Source: Bedellia somnulentella
Lineage: Eukaryota > Arthropoda > Insecta > Lepidoptera > Bedelliidae
DNA length: 64,000 bases
Assembly: GCA_963576735.1 (NCBI GenBank)
Contig: OY755175.1
Span: 5,782,401 to 5,846,400, forward strand
Direction: 5' to 3'
In this document: positions 57,180 to 64,000 of the stretch, piece after piece
Position numbering within the stretch: the stretch's first letter is position 1
Layout: each line of letters begins with the position of its first letter
The notes under the pieces: model-generated
Told to the model about the DNA's origin: nothing
Databases searched by the model: none
Seen by the model: the letters and a program-made list of their open reading frames with translations, nothing else
Translations under genes and position numbers: made by a program

Positions 57180-57425
57180 TCAGGGTGAAGACCAAAGAGT
57201 ATTCTCAGTCGTATCGCTATTTTCGTAGCGCGCTCAGTTCGATATTAGCCGCGCGCCGGACGACCGTGCAGCTGGCACGCACAACACTATCACCGACTTA
57301 TTTTTGGCGGCAAATAACTCTTCTCGCGCGTGCATTTTCATAAAACAACTTTTAACTGAATTAAATTAATCAATAATAAAAAGTGTTAAATGTGATATTG
57401 TTTACGATTTTCACAATTACTGTAA
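57180..57425 (+). promoter_or_regulatory. candidate promoter and non-coding first exon
   Basis: A GC-richer block (AGCCGCGCGCCGGACGACCG) with a GCTCAGTTCGA initiator-like word at about 57233 and a TTACT/GTAAGTATT donor at 57421. No ATG-led coding sequence precedes the donor. It may start a gene that lies beyond the right edge. Confidence 0.35.
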
Positions 57426-57429
57426 GTAT

Positions 57430-58570
57430 TTTACTTTACTAATTTACAATGCAAAGCAAATTCTATTGTTCATTTTGAAACAAAGATATGGTGCTCTTTA
57501 TTTATAATGTTGAAGAGATTTTTGTGGCTGATGTATGTATCAAGTATAATTCAATAAAACAGACTCGTTGAGTCATTTTCTGATTGTAAACATAATTGAC
57601 CGGTCATTGATAATGTCACGCAAATAAAGAATTGCAAGCAACAAGCGAACGACACGATAAACAGTGGGTTAACAACCATTAATATTGACATTATTTTAGG
57701 GAAAACCTTTAATAACTGTTCATAATTTTACCCGAAATAAATGTTAAATTCTTCTTTGATGGCAATAAATTCCCTTGGTGGTAATGACAATAATATGCTG
57801 AGGAGAATACACCCATTCTTCGCAACATATTATGCTAAAACTGTTTAAAACTAAAGAAGTGTCAATAATATTCAGTTATTATTATTTATTTATTATAAAA
57901 TCAACTTCTTTAAAGTTTTTTAGGATAGATGTTAATTAACCTACAAATACATGATAGTCATAATATTAACAGAACATTTTTACTCCAAAGCTGCTATAAC
58001 GTTCAGAAAAAAGGGATGTATTAATGCTTCAACTACCTATTTAGATGCAAAATGAAATTTTCCTCCTTGGTAAGATAAGGGCTTCTCAAAAGGATATGTC
58101 AGATCTTCAGAAACATAGGTTCATATTCATACTTCTTTCTTGCAGTATATTCAATTTATGTAAGCTCCTGATTTTGATTCAAATAAATATTATATTGAAG
58201 TTGATATTCCTTTTTAATAACGTCGTAGGGTGATTTCATTATATGATTTGTACAATTCATTATGCCATGCATCTATGATATTTTTTTAAGTTTTTCCGTT
58301 TAGTGAGAAGTTAATACGTTTCTTACATTAGGTTGAATAGCACTATTAGTATAATAGCTTAAATTTTTACGATAGTTGCCAAAAAGTTGTGGTAATTTAT
58401 AAATTGTCCTAATTAAATTCTTGTTGAATGTCAAGTCAATGTTTAGTTTGTTGTAAAAGTTTTGTACTAAGACTCTAAGACTAATAAAAGGTAACCCAGT
58501 TCTCGAGCTAAGGGTTGTCTATTGTTTTATGTAAATAGCTATTCCTTCAACAAACCCTTATACTTTAGTT
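57430..58570. other. no recognised feature
   Basis: AT-rich sequence with small unsupported open frames. Confidence 0.3.
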
Positions 58571-58571
58571 T

Positions 58572-59099
58572 CGTTTAGTTTACTATAGTTATTTTCATAG
58601 CATCATGTCTTATGGCATTTTACTCTGGGGCAGAGCTGCTGATGTTGGGTCAATATTCATTTTACAGAAAAGAGCAATAAGAGCTATTTATAATTTAGGT
58701 TCACGAGATTCCCTTAGAGAATTGTTTAAAACCATAAATATAATGACACTGCCATGTCAATATATTTATGAAAACATCATGTATGTGAGAAAAAATTTGA
58801 AAGCATTTTTCAAAAACTGTGACAGACATACTAGAAGTCTTAGAGATAATAATAAAATTTCAATTCAAAAGTACAGATTGTCAAAAATAAATACATCTTT
58901 TATGGGGTTATGTGTAAAATTTTATAATAAAATACCTGATGACATTTTGAATCTAACAGAAAAGAAATTCAAAGTAATTATAAAACGCAGTCTTCATTTA
59001 AAAGCTTATTACAGTTTAAATGATTATATGATAGATGAAACTGCTTGGTGTCACCAGGGCTCTATTCAGGATATTTCCAGACATACACCAATATTGTAA
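58572..59099 (+). pseudogene. LINE reverse transcriptase C-terminal fragment
   Basis: About 175 codons: thumb and C-terminal region with GRAADVGSIFILQKRAIRAI, RELFKTINIMTLPCQYIYEN and a terminal WCHQGSIQDISRHTPIL. The corresponding part of the 11659 copy reads very much alike. The catalytic FADD and the palm are missing, so it is inactive. Confidence 0.85.
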
Positions 59100-59285
59100 T
59101 TTGACTAAGAAAAGATGTGTGTTGCTGAGTTTCTTACGGGTTCTTCTCGCAACAATACACCTTCCGAATCCGAAGTAGAGTCAGTAGAGTAAGATTTAAC
59201 TTATACGTAAGTTTGTGACGTTCAAAAAATAGAGAACAATTCTTTTTATTTTGAAATAAATATTTTTTATCTTTATCTTTATCTT
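58572..59285 (+). mobile_element. 5'-truncated LINE (jockey/CR1-like), copy 2
   Basis: It starts abruptly with codons RLVYYSYFHSIMSYGILLWG and is open to a stop at 59097. The frame matches the C-terminal third of the 11495-13122 LINE. A 3' UTR with TTTCTTACGGGTTCTTCTCG follows, ending in (TTTATC)n at 59265-59285. This copy has no visible lesion other than truncation. Confidence 0.85.
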
Positions 59286-59614
59286 ATAGCATCGTGTTCA
59301 AAATGACATTCAATCAAATACATGGCTAAAATAATAGTTGTGTCATGAAATAAAAACGTGAATAAAATATACATTTTTGCCGATTCTTGGTTATTTTACT
59401 ATCTGACAATAAAATTACTAGTTGCATTTAATAGCAGTACTTTCTTAGTAAATTTAATAAATTTCCTAAGAAGGTAAGGTAGGCTTATTTTCTTTAGAAT
59501 ATAATGGCAAATAGTATTACTGTGAATAAACTTTTTAACATATATCATATTTTTAAATGCTATTTTATTATAACGCCGATTCATAAAGCCACAAATACAT
59601 AGTTACATAATTTT

Positions 59615-60090
59615 TAACAAAAAGAAAACCGACTTCATATTTGGAAAAACAAACGAAAATAAACAATCTAGTACTAAAAAGTACGAAATAAGTTTTTTAA
59701 TTGAATATGAGTACTGTCATTAATACCTTAGCAATTTCTTTATTCCACACGCGTCAGTTCAACCTACCTAAATCTTAAAATTCTCTTAAATTAATTTGTG
59801 AGTCGGTGCCAATCAAAATTTACAAATAAAATTTGAGGGTTCCCCTCGATTTCTTCAGGATCCCATCATCAGACCCTAATATCCTCATCATGGTACCAAT
59901 CCGGGAGTATCTTATTTCGAATAAAATAATAATCAAAATCAGTTCATAAATGGCGAAGTAATCGGCAAACAAACATAAAAAAAAAACAAAAAAAAATATA
60001 CGGTTGTATTGAGAACACTTCTTTTTTTGAAGTCGGTTAAAAAATATACGGTCAAATAGAGAACACTCCTTTTTTTGAAGTCTGTTAAAA
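59615..60090. repeat. repeats with GAAGTCGG words
   Basis: AAACCGACTTCATATTTGG at 59625, GAGTCGGTGCCAATCAAAAT at 59800, and TTTTTTTGAAGTCGGTTAAA twice (60025 and 60070) echo the foldback arm at 17985 and the unit at 19985. Confidence 0.45.
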
Positions 60091-60723
60091 ATCGACATCA
60101 ATTGCTCAGATTTTTTATGCCATTATATAACCATTGGATGTGAATGCCCAGTTATTTGTGTACCCTTACAATGCTTAAGGACCTCCCCGCATTTTGCAGC
60201 TATTGCGCTCACTCTTACGTCAAATTTACTGAGAGTGACAGGGACGGAAAAAACGCGCGCGCAGGATAAATGTAGTTTATTTAGTTTTATTGAATAACTA
60301 TAATGTTTAAATGAAAAGTTAAACATCAAAGTTACAGATCTTAAAGCTACGCGTATATAGACACATAATGAGTTCACATGTATGTTATGCCAGTGGAGCC
60401 TATACGTTTTTTATGAAAACAAAGCATGTTCCAATTCATTTTTTTTTCATCATATTTTTCAACAAATTATTAAAATGTTAAACATCAAATTTTAACACCA
60501 TGAACTAATCACCAACATATATTTTATTCATTTCATATCAATATATATAGAATTTCCAAACAATCAATATCAACCTTTTTTCCGGGGACGCCCTTAACCT
60601 TTCGTCTGTGGGAGGGCACGGATCCGTGACACCACACACAAAAGGTTAATACGAATATCTTACCAAAATGTGATTTACATTCAAATCGGTTAATCTACAT
60701 TCGTTGAACTTAAACATTGCACA

Positions 60724-60944
60724 CATACATATACTTGAGTAGGGAACTAATTATAAAATAATGGTTGCTAGTGACGGATAGTGATAGGTGACGACCACGA
60801 CCACTCTGTCAAGAGTGTTACGACTGAGAAGATGTGATAGGTCTGCAACCATCTTAAAAATCTTTTGAAATTCCTCTTAGCCGCCTCTCACGAACACCCA
60901 CGGGAAGTAATGGGGTAGTGCTATTCTAAGCCGACACTACACAG
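60724..60944 (-). repeat. S1 repeat, diverged
   Basis: The right end (AATGGGGTAGTGCTATTCTA, AGCCGACACTACACAG) is well kept; the left end is poor and rearranged. Confidence 0.6.
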
Positions 60945-61005
60945 ATATCATATACATTTCTCTTATAAAACGATTTCCACTAAAGTGTTTACGAAAAAGA
61001 CTATA

Positions 61006-61927
61006 CAGGGTGATTTTGGGGTCGTGATCCCAACCATTTTTTTTCTGACTCAGTAAATGATTGCGATGCTACCTGTATTTATTTTAATTGAAATAAAGAT
61101 GATTCGTTATTTACTTATTTTTATTTACTGACCCAAAATGCGTGGTCATCCCACTTTTTATATTACACCTTTTTAGAAAACAAACTCTTTGTTAGAATAC
61201 TTAATAATTTATGAGTAATAATGTCACAACACGTCAAAGGCAATAAACGATAACAATAAATAATAACGAAACAAATATTTAAAATTAAATAAATAAATTA
61301 TGCCTCCGCCGTACCCATTTTCTAATATCGAGCGATCAGATATGGTTATGTTTTACTATCAAACACACAACACTACCAGAGCAAGTGAGATGTTTCATCA
61401 GCGACATCTCAATTTGCCAATACCAACTAGACGTTTGATTAATACAATGGTGCATAATCTTCGATAATACGGGCAGTTCAGCGTTCCAACCCACGCCCAA
61501 GCACGAGGTGGCGACAGGCCAGCAAGGCGAGGCAATCCCGAGAAAGGAGGAACAGGTTTCACATTTTGAACAACTTTTGAAGTACGTTTAGCGTTGTTTT
61601 GGTAAATAAAGTTTAACTTTTTATTCGTCTTTTCCTTCTAAATACGACAAAGTAATGGACGTAATCGCAGTAGGCATCGAAGAAATTTCTTATCTGTCTA
61701 TCAATATCGTCATATCAATTGTAACTACTGCAACGATAGTTAAGTCTATGCACTTGACAAAAAAAATCTTGGAAATAGTAGGGTGACCATGATCTCGAAT
61801 AGTCGCAGTTTTTTTTTTGTAAACTTAAATAAGTCGCTGGTGTACTGTTAGTCCTAACCTATCGTGATACCTGGGAGAAAGTAAGTTAAATGCTTCTTTC
61901 TTGCTCCACGACCCCGTAATCACCCTG
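61006..61927 (+). mobile_element. Tc1/mariner-type remnant
   Basis: CAGGGTGATTTTGGGGTCGT at the left faces ACGACCCCGTAATCACCCTG at the right. TA flanks both ends (61004-61005 and 61928-61929). It is 922 bp, too short for a full transposase. Confidence 0.75.
61300..61565 (+). pseudogene. transposase N-terminal fragment
   Basis: ATG at 61300 opens PYPFSNIERSDMVMFYYQTH and continues to RRLINTMVHNLR, a helix-turn-helix like the N-terminal DNA-binding domain found on some insect mariner-type transposases (DUF4817 style). A TAA at 61465 interrupts it. The same frame resumes with YGQFSVPTHAQARGGDRPAR to a second stop near 61563. The catalytic domain is deleted. Confidence 0.65.
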
Positions 61928-62104
61928 TATATATTGAAGCAAGTCATTAGCACCGTCCCGGTGACAAAATCATACACACACATTTCTTTGTAAATCACAC
62001 ACAATGATCTTTGCACACAAGAGATAAAGAAAGATACTAATTGAATAAAAGAAAACTAATTAAATAATAGCTACTAATTAAATAGAATAAGATTCCTCCA
62101 AATG

Positions 62105-62470
62105 TATGTATCAACCGTGATAACTCAGTGAGTAGAACGACGTTTATCGTTTAAATCGATGGGGGTTCCAATCCCGGGTTGGGTCTACACCAATTTGTCT
62201 TTTCTGAAGTCATATTTTAGGTTAATTTATCATGGTTGTTAACGGTGAAAGGAAACCATCGTGAGGAAACCCACATGGATAAGTTGTACTTAGTCATGCG
62301 ACAGTGTATTCCTACAAAACGGCGATAAGCCTGCCCCCTATCACGTGACAACACTGTCCAAGCAGAACGTGGGTACTCTGAACATCAGGCGACAATGTCA
62401 CGTGATGTTCTGAATAATTAGTACCTCTGCCAACCCTTCGGGGATATACGGCGTGAACGTTGGAGTTTGA
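62105..62470 (+). repeat. S2 tRNA-derived SINE, full length
   Basis: The head CGTGATAACTCAGTGAGTAG and GGGTTCCAATCCCGGG shows A- and B-box-like regions. The body and the end CAACCCTTCGGGGATATACG follow. GATTCCTC near 62090 and 62483 may be the target duplication. Confidence 0.8.
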
Positions 62471-63034
62471 GTTCCTCCTTATGATTCCTCGTTAACAAAC
62501 AACTATTGTTAAGCTTTCGTCAATAACTTACTGCGAAAGTGTTTGTAAATGTTTGCAAACGTGTATTAAATTACTGTGGAACCAAAATCAACATTTCAAG
62601 CATTTTAGTAATAAAAAGAGAAAGAGATAGTTCACTAAAATTTCATTCGTCAACTCCTCGAAAAAAAAAACATCTAGCTTTCACTTAAACCACTTCACAT
62701 ACCCAAGGCTTCACATACCCCTTCACCCACACGTATAGAAATTAAATCAATATATATAACATTGTGTATATCTCTAGAACATAGATAAAGAAAACATTAT
62801 TACAAAACAGATTACGTGAAAAAGTAAACATTCGCTGAACTGACGCAATATTATAAATTCTCTTTGTATCAAATATTAATTTTAGCATCGTTAATCGTTG
62901 CTTTTAGAGTAAATAGAATAAGTTCTGTAAACTTACGGCTGAATTTCAATGTCTGAGCTCTGAAATAAATAGGTATAACCTGAAAGTTATCGAGTACTTT
63001 AAATCACAAAAAAGTTTGGCCACGATCATTTCGA

Positions 63035-63110
63035 CGACGTCAGAGGCCGAGTGGATAGGTGACTAGGTTTTCGATCTGAAGTTTGCGGGTTCGATCCTGA
63101 TTCTACTTAG
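63035..63110 (+). repeat. tRNA-like sequence (Leu/Ser style), probable SINE head
   Basis: AGGCCGAGTGGATAGGTGAC resembles the A box and D arm of long-variable-arm tRNAs, and TGCGGGTTCGATCCTGATTC a B box and T arm. The acceptor arm is incomplete, so it is not a working tRNA. Confidence 0.4.
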
Positions 63111-64000
63111 TTTGGGGAAAACTTGGTCTGTGTTTAATATGTCCGTATATTTGAAACGGCTAGTTATGTGTACTGTACCAATAAATTTTATGAAGCGAAA
63201 TGTTAACAATAGTGCATCGGATTTATTTATTAATCGACATATAGTAAATATTGCTAGATACCAAGTAGTGGTATCCAAAGTCACTATTTTACTGTTTCCT
63301 CGTGGGGAGGGCTGGTAAAATACGGCTATCCGCACTGCGGTGTACAGCAATCCATCACCAACTTTCTAATCCATAATTCACTACCTCTTAGCATATTAAA
63401 ATTTAAAAAAGAGACGGAAAATCTTTGATATTAAAGTTATTTTCTTCAAGCTTGTTTAATGTTCAGCAATGTTGCTTTAGTTGTGTATGATTTAACTAAA
63501 ACTGTTTATATGTAGCACAGGCTTTGTATAGCTTAACAGGGGGCCGAAAAAATGTATAATACCTACTTGGCTTAATATAGAATATTTTGATTTTGATTTT
63601 GATGTATGACCGTTGCATTTAATAATGCTTTAAAGCTTATTTATTACCACCTGATTTAAATGAATTAGGATTTTTATTATTTTTCGTTTATTTTATTAAC
63701 CTTTATTGTAGGAACTGACAGTGTAAGTAAGTATATTAAGATAAATATATTAAAACGGAATTTCTGTTAATATTACCAGCAAAATAACTATGAGTTACGT
63801 TATAGATAATAAATAATAATGTTGACTATAATTATATACACAATGTTTACTGGGTCACGAAGTTATTGAGAGCAGGCCGGATATTAATAAACGGTGCAAG
63901 TTTTAGAATCTAAAGTTGACATTATTTCTATTATGGCTAGACAATATCCGAAGCTACATCGGGCTTACTCAAAATAGGGTAACCAAAGGTTATACACATA
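63110..64000. other. no recognised gene
   Basis: The stretch to the right edge may contain the body of the tRNA-headed repeat starting at 63035, but I have no second copy to compare. No exon is seen. Confidence 0.35.

Noticed and set aside
59399..60377. Several minus-strand open frames of 60-95 codons
   Set aside because: They are low-complexity and overlap repeated GAAGTCGG words.
1..64000. CRISPR arrays, operons, ribosome binding sites
   Set aside because: Introns, LTR elements and LINEs show a eukaryotic chromosome; the tandem short repeats seen are microsatellites and SINE tails.

Overview
This is an AT-rich, repeat-dense stretch of an insect nuclear chromosome, most likely from a moth or butterfly. 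The evidence is an R4/Dong-type retrotransposon beside TAA/TTA repeats (a family first described in Bombyx), several tRNA-related SINE-like families, many tailed (TATG)n/(CATA)n repeats, and split genes with GT-AG introns. I see no bacterial or plasmid features.

Two host genes can be read by following exons, splice sites and codon phase. On the minus strand, a signal-peptide exon (21936-21989) joins in phase to an exon of a C-type lectin domain (3651-3780). The result is a secreted C-type lectin with a first intron of about 18 kb; the gene continues off the left edge. On the plus strand, six exons between 27119 and 41600 form a trypsin-fold serine protease homologue of about 282 codons. All three catalytic positions are replaced (His to Thr, Asp to Asn, Ser to Ile). 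Its fourth exon is interrupted by a 182-bp palindromic element with a TTA target duplication, so the allele in this sequence is broken. Weaker gene signals are a signal-peptide exon at 46980-47022, a possible partner exon at 50771-50922, and first-exon or promoter-like sequence near 44300 and 57200.

Most of the rest is mobile DNA. The lectin intron holds two head-to-tail Dong/R4 copies (4806-9556), one internally deleted and one near full length but broken. It also holds two decayed LINEs (11495-13122 and 13145-14880), a foldback element (17825-18814) and a MITE inside a transposon-type ORF (18952-19315). The first intron of the protease homologue holds a complete Ty3/Gypsy element (27644-33503) with 485-bp LTRs that look identical by eye and a GTAC target duplication. 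It is therefore young, yet its pol frame is broken by a 10-bp insertion. Later introns hold a 1.24-kb hAT-like element with an 8-bp duplication and several MITEs. The right part holds more SINE and LINE 3' fragments and a mariner-type remnant (61006-61927).

Two short repeats recur. S1 is about 240 bp, starts near a GTGTAGTGTCGGCTTAGAAT box and ends in (TATG)n; I count about 20 copies in either orientation. S2 is about 370 bp with a tRNA-like head. Nesting and target duplications give a relative order of insertion at several places. All calls are by eye, so divergence, copy number and family names need a database comparison.
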